This document shows, one piece after another, positions 8,633 to 16,554 of a DNA stretch of 64,000 bases (position 1 is its first letter; the number at the start of each line of letters is the position of its first letter). The stretch lies in the NCBI RefSeq assembly GCF_049994355.1, contig NZ_CP188257.1, positions 4,588,001 to 4,652,000 on the forward strand. Reading direction: 5' to 3'. This DNA comes from Angustibacter sp049994355 (GTDB lineage Bacteria > Actinomycetota > Actinomycetes > Actinomycetales > Angustibacteraceae). The position numbers and the translations under genes were made by a program. Below the pieces are notes generated by a model. It was not told the origin of the DNA, made no database searches, and saw only the letters and a program-made list of their open reading frames with translations.

Positions 8633-9442
8633 GTGAGCACACACCCGGGCGGCGACGACCGCGACGTGCTGGACCGTCCGGCGCCACCGCCTGACCTGCA
8701 GGTCCGCTACGGCCCGCTCGCCGAGCACCTCGCCGACGTCCGCTGGCCGGTGGGTGACACGCCCGCGGCGGCGCTGGTCGTCGTGGTGCACGGCGGCTTC
8801 TGGCGCAGCGAGTACGACCGCAGCCACACCGGACCGCAGTGCGCTGGCCTGGCCGCGGCCGGGTTCGCCGTTTCCGCCATCGAGTACCGCAGGACCGGCC
8901 AGGAGGGCGGCGGCTGGCCCGGCACGTTCGAGGACGTCGACGCCGCGCTACGCACGGTGCCCGGCCTGGTCGCGGCCGCCGCCCAGCAGGAGCGCCGAGC
9001 CGTCGACGTCACGCGCACCGTGCTGCTCGGCCACAGCGCCGGCGGCCAGTTGGCAGCGTGGGCCGCGACCCGCAGCTATCCCGGGGTGGTTGGCGCCGTG
9101 AGCCTGTCCGGCGTGCTCGACCTCGCGCTGGCCGACGCACTCCGGCTGGACGACGGGCCGGACGGTCCTGCCGTGCACGCCCTGCTCGGCGGCAGCCGCG
9201 ACCAGGCGCCCGAGCGGTACGCGGCCAGCGACCCGACCCGACTCGGCGCACCCGCGATCCCGGTCGTGGCCGTGCACGGCGACCGGGACGGCATCGTCCC
9301 GCTCGAGCTCAGCCGGTCGTACTGCGCGGCCACCGGGCAGCGGCTCGTCGTGCTACCCGGTGTGGGGCACTTCGCGCCGATCGACCCCTTCTCCGGCGCC
9401 TGGCCGCAGGTGTTGGACGCGGTGCGCACGCTCGCGTCCTGA
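8633..9442 (+). CDS. Alpha/beta hydrolase (esterase, BD-FAE-like)
   Basis: A 269-residue soluble esterase-type hydrolase. It has the oxyanion-hole motif HGGFW, the nucleophile elbow GHSAGG, an acidic residue in HGDRDGIVP and a final GVGHF histidine, which together give a complete triad. The fold resembles kynurenine formamidase and carbohydrate-ester hydrolases; the substrate is not clear. The GTG at 8633 lies six bases after a CAGGAT hexamer (8621-8626), a spacing typical of leaderless starts here. It follows the phospholipase fusion gene by 20 bases. Confidence 0.9.
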   Translation: MSTHPGGDDRDVLDRPAPPPDLQVRYGPLAEHLADVRWPVGDTPAAALVVVVHGGFWRSEYDRSHTGPQCAGLAAAGFAVSAIEYRRTGQEGGGWPGTFEDVDAALRTVPGLVAAAAQQERRAVDVTRTVLLGHSAGGQLAAWAATRSYPGVVGAVSLSGVLDLALADALRLDDGPDGPAVHALLGGSRDQAPERYAASDPTRLGAPAIPVVAVHGDRDGIVPLELSRSYCAATGQRLVVLPGVGHFAPIDPFSGAWPQVLDAVRTLAS

Positions 9443-9507
9443 CCGGCAGGGCGCAGCGATCGGGCGAACTCGGTGAGCCGGACCCCGCTACCGCTGGGTA
9501 GCCTGCC

Positions 9508-10539
9508 GTGGTGCCACCCGTCCCCGCCGCGACCCCCGCTCCCGTGGCGGACGACGTCCGCGAGCGCGACTGGGACGGCGTCCGGCTGCACGTGGTGACC
9601 GGCAAGGGCGGCACCGGCAAGACCACGGTCGCGGCGGCGCTGGCGCTCGCACTGGCCGACCACGGCAAGCGGGTGCTGCTGGCCGAGGTCGAGGAACGGC
9701 AGGGCATCTCGCAGCTGTTCGACGTGCCGCAGCCCGGGTACGCCGAGGCGCGGATCGCCGCCGGGCTGGACGGCGGCGACGTCTACTCGCTGGCCGTCGA
9801 TCCCAAGGCCGCGCTGATGGAGTACCTGCAGATGTTCTACAAGCTGGGCCGGGCCGGCGGACTGCTGGAACGGTTCGGGGCCATCGACTTCGCCACCACG
9901 ATCGCGCCGGGCGTGCGGGACGTGCTGCTCACCGGCAAGGTCTACGAGGCAGTCCGGCGGCGCAGCGGTGGCCGCCCCCAGTACGACGCCGTGGTGCTGG
10001 ACGCGCCGGCGACCGGGCGGATCACCCGTTTCCTGGACGTGAACTCGGAGGTCGCCGGGCTGGCCCGGGTCGGCCCGATCCGCAAGCAGGCGGACTCGAT
10101 CACCACGCTGCTCCGCTCGCCGCAGACTGCTGTGCACCTGGTGACCCTGCTGGAGGAGATGCCGGTCCAGGAGACGCTGGACGGGGTCGCCTCGCTGCAC
10201 GAGGTGGGTCTGCCGGTCGGCGGCATCGTGCTGAACCAGGTGCGCGAGCCGATCCTGCCCGCCGGGCGGCTGGCTACCGCCGCCAAGGGCAGGCTGAGCC
10301 GGGCCGAGGTCGTGCGCGGCCTGAAGGCGGCCCGGCTGCCGCACGGCACCGCCGACGCCGTGACCCTCCTTCACGAGGCCACCGAGCACGCCCAGCGCGT
10401 CCTGCTGGAGCAGCGCGAGCGCGCCGAGATCGACGCGCTGGACCGTCCGGTCTACGAGCTTCCCGCGCGCAGCGAGCTGATCGACGTCGGGTCGCTCTAC
10501 CGGCTGGCCGAGCAGCTGCGCGAGCAGGGGATGGCATGA
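9508..10539 (+). CDS. Get3/ArsA-like ATPase, first subunit (Rv3679-like, BagA)
   Basis: A 343-residue P-loop ATPase of the ArsA/Get3 family. The deviant Walker A TGKGGTGKTT carries both the signature lysine (K33) and the phosphate lysine (K38). It lacks the CxxC of eukaryotic Get3. The start is one of two adjacent GTG codons (9508 or 9511); a TAGCCT hexamer ends at 9504, which favours 9511 for a leaderless mRNA. Its stop overlaps the second ATPase gene (ATGA), so the two are made together and probably form a heterodimer. In mycobacteria this pair is linked to glycerol and redox metabolism; that transfer of function is inference. Confidence 0.92.
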   Translation: MVPPVPAATPAPVADDVRERDWDGVRLHVVTGKGGTGKTTVAAALALALADHGKRVLLAEVEERQGISQLFDVPQPGYAEARIAAGLDGGDVYSLAVDPKAALMEYLQMFYKLGRAGGLLERFGAIDFATTIAPGVRDVLLTGKVYEAVRRRSGGRPQYDAVVLDAPATGRITRFLDVNSEVAGLARVGPIRKQADSITTLLRSPQTAVHLVTLLEEMPVQETLDGVASLHEVGLPVGGIVLNQVREPILPAGRLATAAKGRLSRAEVVRGLKAARLPHGTADAVTLLHEATEHAQRVLLEQRERAEIDALDRPVYELPARSELIDVGSLYRLAEQLREQGMA

Positions 10540-11690
10540 CCCCCCGGGAGCGGGTCGGCGCTGTCCTGGACGTTGACGCCCTGCTCGCCGACCCCGGCAC
10601 CCGGATCGTGGTGTGCTGCGGCTCGGGCGGCGTCGGCAAGACCACCACGGCCGCCGCGCTCGGCCTGCGCGCCGCCGAGCAGGGGCGTCGGGTGGTCGTG
10701 CTGACCATCGACCCGGCACGGCGGCTGGCGCAGTCGATGGGGCTGGTCGAGCTGGACAACACCCCGCGGGAGGTGGCCGGCGTCGACCTCTCGGCCGGCG
10801 GGCGGCTCGACGCGATGATGCTCGATATGAAGCGCACCTTCGACGAAATCGTCGTGGCGCACTCCACTCCGGACAAGGCCGAGCAGATCCTGGCGAACCC
10901 CTTCTACCAGGCGCTGTCCAGCTCGTTCGCGGGCACTCAGGAGTACATGGCGATGGAGAAGCTGGGCCAGCTGCGTGCCCAGGCCGACCGGGACGGCAGC
11001 TGGGACCTGGTCGTGGTGGACACACCCCCGTCCCGCTCGGCGCTGGACTTCCTGGACGCACCGGCGCGACTGGGCTCGTTCCTGGACGGCCGGTTCATCC
11101 GCCTGCTGTCCGCACCGGCCAAGGCCGGGGGGCGGGCGTACCTGAGGGCCTTCTCGGCCGGCATGACCGCCGTGACCGGTGCGCTGACCAAGGTGATCGG
11201 CGCCCAGGTGCTCAAAGACGTACAGACCTTCGTCGTCGCGCTGGACTCCATGTTCGGTGGCTTCCGAGAGCGAGCGGACGCGACGTACAAGCTGTTGCAG
11301 GACGACGGCACGGCGTTCCTGGTGGTCGCGGCCCCCGAGCGCGATGCCTTGCGCGAGGCCGCCTACTTCGTGGAGCGGCTGGCCCGCGACGACATGCCCC
11401 TGGCCGGACTGGTGCTCAACCGGGTGCACGACCTGGACCCGTCGGCGCCGTCCGCCGAACGCGCGCTGGCCGCGGCCGAGACGCTGGCCGAGCAGACCGG
11501 CAACCCGCTGACCGAGCAGCTGCTGCGGCTGCACGCCGAGCGCGTCCGGGTGGCCGAGCGCGAGGTGCTGATCACCGAGCGGTTCACCGGCGCGCACCGG
11601 CTCGTGCCAGTCCGCCGGGTGCGAGCCAGGGCGCAGGACGTGCACGACCTGCCCGGGCTGCGCGAGATCGGCGCCGACCTGGCCGGCTGA
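10536..11690 (+). CDS. Get3/ArsA-like ATPase, second subunit (Rv3680-like, BagB)
   Basis: A 384-residue ArsA/Get3-family ATPase that starts inside the stop of its partner. The Walker A motif reads CGSGGVGKTTT. The phosphate-binding K35 is present, but the signature lysine expected at position 30 is Ser, unlike the partner. The switch II region VVVDTPPSRSALDFLD is conserved, and a hydrophobic helix region sits near residues 190-230 (client or partner groove). The asymmetric active sites suggest a heterodimer with one complete and one altered site. It is followed by a terminator shared with the convergent whiB gene. Confidence 0.92.
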   Translation: MTPRERVGAVLDVDALLADPGTRIVVCCGSGGVGKTTTAAALGLRAAEQGRRVVVLTIDPARRLAQSMGLVELDNTPREVAGVDLSAGGRLDAMMLDMKRTFDEIVVAHSTPDKAEQILANPFYQALSSSFAGTQEYMAMEKLGQLRAQADRDGSWDLVVVDTPPSRSALDFLDAPARLGSFLDGRFIRLLSAPAKAGGRAYLRAFSAGMTAVTGALTKVIGAQVLKDVQTFVVALDSMFGGFRERADATYKLLQDDGTAFLVVAAPERDALREAAYFVERLARDDMPLAGLVLNRVHDLDPSAPSAERALAAAETLAEQTGNPLTEQLLRLHAERVRVAEREVLITERFTGAHRLVPVRRVRARAQDVHDLPGLREIGADLAG

Positions 11691-11716
11691 GCGTGCATGC
11701 GCCGGCGGCTGCCCCC

Positions 11717-11763
11717 AAACAAGAGAAATGGGGGCATCCGAGTCCGTCAGTTGCCCCAGTGCT
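11717..11763 (-). terminator. Intrinsic terminator of whiB4-like gene (family member A)
   Basis: On the minus strand, stem TGGGGCA (11758-11752) pairs with TGCCCCCA (11736-11729), and the T-rich tail TTTCTCTTGTTT (11728-11717) follows. On the plus strand TGCCCCCA (11710-11717) and TGGGGGCA (11729-11736) form another hairpin that could end the ATPase operon. The tail sequence CTCTTGTTTGG is repeated in the terminator after tRNA-Pro. Confidence 0.75.
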
Positions 11764-11781
11764 CTGGTCTCGGTGGTGCGC

Positions 11782-12114
11782 TCAGACGGCGAGCACGTCC
11801 ACGTCCGCCCCGCCGCTGCTCAGGTGCTCGGCGCGGGCGGTCTCGAGCAGCCGCCGCCAGGACTGGACGTTCGGGCGCTTCTTGAGCAGGGCCCGGCGCT
11901 CGCGCTCGGTCATTCCGCCCCAGACGCCGAACTCGGTGCGGTTGTCCAGCGCGTCGGCGAGGCACTCGGTGCGCACGACGCACCCCATGCACACGGCCTT
12001 GGCCCGGTTCTGCTCCGCCCCTTGCACGAAGAGGTCGTCCGGGTTGACCTGGCTGCACGAACCGCGCATTGCCCAGTCGCGCTCCCAGACCTGACTGCTG
12101 ATCGTCTCGCTCAT
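11782..12114 (-). CDS. whiB4: WhiB-family iron-sulfur regulator (WhiB4-like)
   Basis: A 110-residue Wbl protein with the four cluster cysteines C20, C42, C45 and C51 (spacing C-x21-C-x2-C-x5-C), the DDLFVQGAEQ segment and the turn EFGVWGGMTERERR. This wording matches mycobacterial WhiB4 more closely than WhiB1-3. I chose ATG 12114, preceded by GAGGTGAG; an in-frame ATG at 12150 would add 12 residues. The 4Fe-4S cluster senses oxygen/NO and the protein controls redox genes by binding sigma factor or DNA. Its place beside the Get3-like pair and ponA2 is the same as in M. tuberculosis. Confidence 0.92.
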   Translation of the reverse strand: MSETISSQVWERDWAMRGSCSQVNPDDLFVQGAEQNRAKAVCMGCVVRTECLADALDNRTEFGVWGGMTERERRALLKKRPNVQSWRRLLETARAEHLSSGGADVDVLAV

Positions 12115-12380
12115 CCCCGCACTCACCTCTGTCGTGTCACCCAGCGGCATCTCGGCTGCTGCGGTGATGCCCCATCCCCGGTGCTTCGACGGTATGAGTA
12201 CGGGCCCGTTGCGGGCTATGACCCTTTCCGGCCATTCCTGTGCTCAGGATGACTAGTCATTTCCTCGACAACCAGCCAAGATCTTCACCGCACTACCACG
12301 CAGGAATCGGAGGTTGCGCACCGGTTCGGTTAGGCTGGATCGGCCGTGAGCACGCGGGCATGAGCAGACGAGGAGCACGG

Positions 12381-14819
12381 ATGACGATGCGGACCGACGA
12401 CCGCGGAAGCGGCTTTGCCGGGATCATCGCCCTGCTCGCAGCCTTCATCGGCACCTCGGTGGTGGCCGGCCTGATCGGCGCGGGTCTGTTCATGCCCTCC
12501 GTCGGGGCTGCTGGCGCGACCGCCCGCTCCGGGGTCGACTTCTTCGACGCGCTGCCCGACGAGTTCGAGCAGAGCCCGCTGGCCCAGCAGTCCAGGATCC
12601 TGGACGCCGACGGCCACGTGATCGCCACGTTCTACAACGAGAACCGCATCGTCGTCCCGCTGTCCAAGGTCGCCAAGATCATGCAGGACGCGCAGATCGC
12701 CATCGAGGACACCCGCTTCCGCGAGCACGGCGGCATCGACCCCAAGGGCGTTCTTCGTGCAGCGGTCAGCAACGCCTCCAGCGGTGAGTCCGCCCAGGGC
12801 GCCTCGACGCTGACCCAGCAGTTCGTCAAGCTCACCCTGCAAGAGAATGCGCTCTCGGCCGGCGACGAGGAGGGCGCGCTCGCGGCGGTGGACAAGAACT
12901 TCGGGCGCAAGATCCAGGAGATGAAGTACGCGATCACGCTCGAGAAGAAGATGAGCAAGGACCAGATCCTTCAGGGCTACCTGAACATCGCGTACTACGG
13001 CGACGGCGCGTACGGCGTCGAGACGGCGGCTCGGCACTACTTCTCGACCACCGCAGCCAAGCTCACCCTGCCGCAGGCGGCGCTGCTCTCCGGGCTCGTG
13101 CAGCAGCCGGGGCGCTTTGACCCGCGCAACCACCCGAAGGCCGCTCTGGACCGCCGCAACGTCGTGCTGAACCGCATGCTGCAGACCGGTGTGATCACCC
13201 AGAAGCAGCACGACGCCGCCCTCAAGACCAAGATCGGGCTGAAGATCAGCCCCGCCGGCAACGGCTGTGACACCTCGCCGTACCCGTACTTCTGCGACTA
13301 CATCTACAACCAGGTGCTGGAGAGCAAGACCTTCGGCGCGACCACGCCAGCGCGCCGCGCGTTGATGATGCGCGGTGGTCTGACGATCAAGACGACCCTC
13401 GACCCGTCCGCCCAGAAGAAGGCCCAGAAGGCGGTCTCGGACCGGGTCGCACCCACCAACAAGAGCCACGTCGCGGCCGCGCTGTCCGTCGTCCAGCCGG
13501 GCACCGGCAAGGTGCTGGCCATGGCACAGAGCACGAAGTACGGGCGCACCAAGGGCAAGACGACGGTCAACTACAACGTGGACAAGACCTACAGCGGCGG
13601 CAACGGCTTCCAGACCGGCTCCACGTTCAAGGCGTTCACGCTGGCGGCCGCCCTGGACGACGGCCAGTCGCTCAACTCGATCGTCGACGCACCGCCGGGG
13701 CAGTACAAGTTCCAGCGCAGTGAGTTCAAGACGGGCAGCTGCCAGGACCTGCGGCCGAGCAGCTGGGACCCCGGCAACAGCGAGGGCCACGAGCGTGGCC
13801 CGATGACCTTGGCGGACGCCACGGCGCACTCGGTGAACACCGCCTTCGTCCGGCTCGAGGCCGAGGTCGGGATCTGCAAGGTCGCCGACATCGCCTCCAG
13901 CGTCGGGGTGCACCTGGCCGAGCCGTCGGCGACCAACCAGCCGGACGAAAAGCTGAGTACCAACATCCGGCCCTACGCCTCACTGACCCTCGGCATCGAG
14001 TCCATCGCGCCGCTGACCATGGCGAGTGCCTACGCGTCCTTCGCCGCCGACGGCCAGTACTGCCCGCCGGTCTCGATCACGTCGGCGACCACCCTGGGTG
14101 GCAAGAAGATCACGTTGCCCAAGTCGGAGTGCGACCAGGCGATCAAGCAGGACGTCGCGCGGGGTGTGACCACCGCGCTCCAGGGGGTGCTCACCCACGG
14201 CACCGCGGCAGGCCGCGGCATCGGCCGACCGGCGGCCGGCAAGACGGGCACGACGAACAACTCCACGGACCTGTGGTTCATCGGCTACACCCCCCAGCTG
14301 AGCGCGGCCGTCTGGTTCGGGCACCCCAATCAGAGCCTGAAGATGTTCAACATCGACACCGGTCACGGCAAGATCGGAGGTCAGCTGTACGGCGCCACCC
14401 TCTCCGCGCCGATCTGGCAGGCCTTCATGTCGGCGGCCAGCTCCGGACTGCCGGTGGAGAACTTCGGCAGGGCCAGCGACAAGATGATCTTCGGCGAGAA
14501 GCTCACCGTGCCGTCCGTGACAGGTCAGTCGATCGACGCCGCCACGCAGGCGCTCAAGGGTGCCGGCTTCTCGGTCACCGTGGGCGACCCGAAGGCGAGC
14601 GCCATTCCGGCCGGTCAGGTCGCGGAGACCAACCCGGGCGCCGGATCGCGGGTCACCGCCGGGACGACGGTCACGATCTTCCCGAGCACGGGGGTCCCCC
14701 CGCCCGGTGGCCCCGGCCCCGGCGGCCCGGGCGGCCCCGGCGGCCCGGGCACGGGTACGCCGACCTCGAACCCGACGTTCACGTTCCCCAGCCCCACCAG
14801 GACCCACAAGCCGCACTGA
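12381..14819 (+). CDS. ponA2: Bifunctional class A penicillin-binding protein with PASTA domain (PonA2-like)
   Basis: An 812-residue peptidoglycan synthase. It has one membrane helix (about 11-40), a glycosyltransferase domain with catalytic E109 (IEDTRFREHGG), a transpeptidase domain with S414-x-x-K (TGSTFK), S484-V-N and K621-T-G, one PASTA domain (about 708-771) and a Gly/Pro-rich tail. It builds and crosslinks cell wall outside the membrane. The start is ATG 12381 with AGGAG five bases upstream; ATG 12360 is possible. A TAGGCT hexamer (12331-12336) precedes a six-codon GTG reading frame (12346-12363), a possible leaderless upstream ORF. It lies divergent from whiB4. Confidence 0.95.
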   Translation: MTMRTDDRGSGFAGIIALLAAFIGTSVVAGLIGAGLFMPSVGAAGATARSGVDFFDALPDEFEQSPLAQQSRILDADGHVIATFYNENRIVVPLSKVAKIMQDAQIAIEDTRFREHGGIDPKGVLRAAVSNASSGESAQGASTLTQQFVKLTLQENALSAGDEEGALAAVDKNFGRKIQEMKYAITLEKKMSKDQILQGYLNIAYYGDGAYGVETAARHYFSTTAAKLTLPQAALLSGLVQQPGRFDPRNHPKAALDRRNVVLNRMLQTGVITQKQHDAALKTKIGLKISPAGNGCDTSPYPYFCDYIYNQVLESKTFGATTPARRALMMRGGLTIKTTLDPSAQKKAQKAVSDRVAPTNKSHVAAALSVVQPGTGKVLAMAQSTKYGRTKGKTTVNYNVDKTYSGGNGFQTGSTFKAFTLAAALDDGQSLNSIVDAPPGQYKFQRSEFKTGSCQDLRPSSWDPGNSEGHERGPMTLADATAHSVNTAFVRLEAEVGICKVADIASSVGVHLAEPSATNQPDEKLSTNIRPYASLTLGIESIAPLTMASAYASFAADGQYCPPVSITSATTLGGKKITLPKSECDQAIKQDVARGVTTALQGVLTHGTAAGRGIGRPAAGKTGTTNNSTDLWFIGYTPQLSAAVWFGHPNQSLKMFNIDTGHGKIGGQLYGATLSAPIWQAFMSAASSGLPVENFGRASDKMIFGEKLTVPSVTGQSIDAATQALKGAGFSVTVGDPKASAIPAGQVAETNPGAGSRVTAGTTVTIFPSTGVPPPGGPGPGGPGGPGGPGTGTPTSNPTFTFPSPTRTHKPH

Positions 14820-14840
14820 GCGGGGGAGTCCGAGCCGCCG

Positions 14841-15302
14841 TCAGCCGGCCGAGGTCAGTTGTCGCTTGACCTCGGCGGCGACGCGGCCACCCTCGGCCCG
14901 TCCGGCCACGGCGGCCTGCGCGGCCTTCATCACCTGACCCATGCCCTGGGGGCCCGTCACGCCGGACTGCGCGATCGCCGCGCGGACCAGCTCGGCCAGC
15001 GAGTCGTCGTCCAGTTGCGCGGGCAGGTAGTCCTCCAGCACGGCGAGCTCGGCGCGCTCGCGCTCGGCCCGTTCGGTGCGCCCGCCCTCGGCGAAGGCGT
15101 GCGCGGCCTCGCGACGCTTCTTGCCCTCCCGACGCAGCACGGCCTGCACGTCCTCGTCGCTGAGCTCGCGGGCGACGTCCCCGGCGACCTCTTCGTTGGT
15201 CACCGCCGTCAACACCATGCGCAAGGTGGCGACGCGCACCTCGTCCCGCTGGCGCATCGCCGCAGTCAGATCCGCGCGGAGGGTGTCCTTCAAAGCGCTC
15301 AT
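14841..15302 (-). CDS. GatB/YqeY family protein
   Basis: A 153-residue protein of the YqeY family, which resembles the tRNA-binding tail of the amidotransferase subunit GatB. Typical features are the start LKDTLRADLTAAMRQRD, the helix DVQAVLRREGKKRREAA and the C-terminal GPQGMGQVMK. It probably binds tRNA, but its role is not established. It is convergent with ponA2 (21-base gap) and divergent from the metallophosphoesterase gene. Confidence 0.92.
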   Translation of the reverse strand: MSALKDTLRADLTAAMRQRDEVRVATLRMVLTAVTNEEVAGDVARELSDEDVQAVLRREGKKRREAAHAFAEGGRTERAERERAELAVLEDYLPAQLDDDSLAELVRAAIAQSGVTGPQGMGQVMKAAQAAVAGRAEGGRVAAEVKRQLTSAG

Positions 15303-15341
15303 GGTCAGCGAGTCTGTCAGCCGGTGGCAGGATGAACCACT

Positions 15342-16289
15342 GTGCGTCCCTCGCCTGCCCGCGCCGCTCTGGGCCTCGTCGGACTCGGCGCCGCGTCGGT
15401 CGCGGGAGCCGTGGTGGAGAGCCGCGCCTACGTACTACGTCGAATCGAGCTGCCGGTGCTGGCGCCGGGTGCCCGGTCGGTCCGGGTGCTGCACCTGTCC
15501 GACCTGCACCTGACGCCGTGGCAGCGTCGCGAACGTGAGTGGGTCCGCGGCCTGGCCGCGCTCGAACCTGACCTGGTGGTGGACACCGGCGACAACCTGG
15601 CGCACCTCGAGGCCGTCCCGGCCGTGCTGGACGCCCTGGCGCCCCTGCTGGAGCTGCCCGGCGTCTTCGTGCTGGGCTCGAACGACTACTACGCCCCGAA
15701 GCCCAAGAACCCCGCGCGGTACCTGCAGCGTGAAGGCGGCCGCAAGCGGATCAAGGGCACCCGGCTGCCGACCCAGGATCTGGTCGACGGGCTGACCGCG
15801 GCGGGCTGGCTGGACCTGGACAACCGTCGCGACCGGCTGGGCGTCGCCGGGCTGGCGATGTCGTTCGTCGGCGTGGACGACCCGCATCTCCGCTTGGACC
15901 GTTTTCCCGAGCCCGAGCCGAAGCCCGACCCCAAGTCACAGGTCGCACCGGTGGACCTCGCCGTGGGCGTGCTGCATGCGCCGTACGAGCGGGTGCTGGA
16001 CGCCATGGCCGGCGAAGGAGCGCGGCTGATCCTGGCCGGGCACACGCACGGCGGCCAGCTGCGGCTGCCAGGCGTGGGCGCCCTGGTGACGAACTGCGAC
16101 CTGGACCGCCGCCGGGCCCGCGGGGTCACCCGCTGGTGGACCGGTGCGGGTCGAGTCGCGGCAGACCACGCACCGCCGCCGGACGCGTCATGGCTGCACG
16201 TCAGCGCCGGGCTGGGCACCTCGCCGTACACGCCGGTGCGGTTCTGCTGCCGTCCGGAGGCCTCGCTGCTCACCCTCACTGCGCCCTGA
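15342..16289 (+). CDS. Metallophosphoesterase (Rv3683-like)
   Basis: A 315-residue calcineurin-like phosphoesterase. Metal ligands are visible in HLSDLHL, DTGDN, GSNDYY (N replaces the usual NH motif partner) and LAGHTHGGQ. A short hydrophobic N-terminus (ALGLVGLGAASVAG) may anchor it in the membrane. The GTG start at 15342 lies nine bases after CAGGAT. The substrate is unknown; the YkuE/lipid A-like subfamily acts on UDP-sugars or phospholipids. Gene order ponA2-yqeY-metallophosphoesterase is kept from mycobacteria, where YqeY is absent at this spot as far as I recall. Confidence 0.9.
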   Translation: MRPSPARAALGLVGLGAASVAGAVVESRAYVLRRIELPVLAPGARSVRVLHLSDLHLTPWQRREREWVRGLAALEPDLVVDTGDNLAHLEAVPAVLDALAPLLELPGVFVLGSNDYYAPKPKNPARYLQREGGRKRIKGTRLPTQDLVDGLTAAGWLDLDNRRDRLGVAGLAMSFVGVDDPHLRLDRFPEPEPKPDPKSQVAPVDLAVGVLHAPYERVLDAMAGEGARLILAGHTHGGQLRLPGVGALVTNCDLDRRRARGVTRWWTGAGRVAADHAPPPDASWLHVSAGLGTSPYTPVRFCCRPEASLLTLTAP

Positions 16290-16376
16290 CCCCCTCCGGT
16301 TTCAGGGATGGGCCCGGGCTCGGCTACGATGACGTGGCTCCGGTCGACCAGCACGTTGGACGTTGGGGCGCAGCCA

Positions 16377-16450
16377 CGGGGTGTGGCGCAGCTTGGTAGC
16401 GCGCGTCGTTCGGGACGACGAGGCCGCAGGTTCAAATCCTGTCACCCCGA
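16377..16450 (+). tRNA. tRNA-Pro(CGG)
   Basis: A cloverleaf can be drawn: acceptor CGGGGTG/CACCCCG, anticodon stem CGTCG/CGACG around the loop TTCGGGA (anticodon CGG), and T-arm GCAGGTTCAAATCCTGT. The discriminator is A, as expected for Pro. The 3' CCA is not encoded (CCC follows). A TACGAT hexamer near 16324 may be its -10 box. Confidence 0.96.
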
Positions 16451-16483
16451 CCCGGTGATCTCGCGGCCACGCGAGAGCAGAGA

Positions 16484-16527
16484 AGTGGGGCACTGCGGGC
16501 AACCGCGGAGCCCCACTCCTCTTGTTT
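16484..16527 (+). terminator. Intrinsic terminator after tRNA-Pro (family member B)
   Basis: An 8-bp stem AGTGGGGC (16484-16491) pairs with GCCCCACT (16510-16517); an inner GCGG/CCGC stem extends it, and a T-rich tail CCTCTTGTTT follows. The block CAGAG-n-TGGGGCA...GCCCCA...CTCTTGTTTGG closely matches the terminator near 11.7 kb. Confidence 0.8.
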
Positions 16528-16554
16528 GGAGGCGAAGCGCGTAGCGTCGCAGCC

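Noticed and set aside
9076..11061. 661-residue minus-strand open frame opposite the esterase and ATPase genes
   Set aside because: Composition is Arg/Pro/Ala-rich antisense of two well-supported genes; no motif, no start signal.
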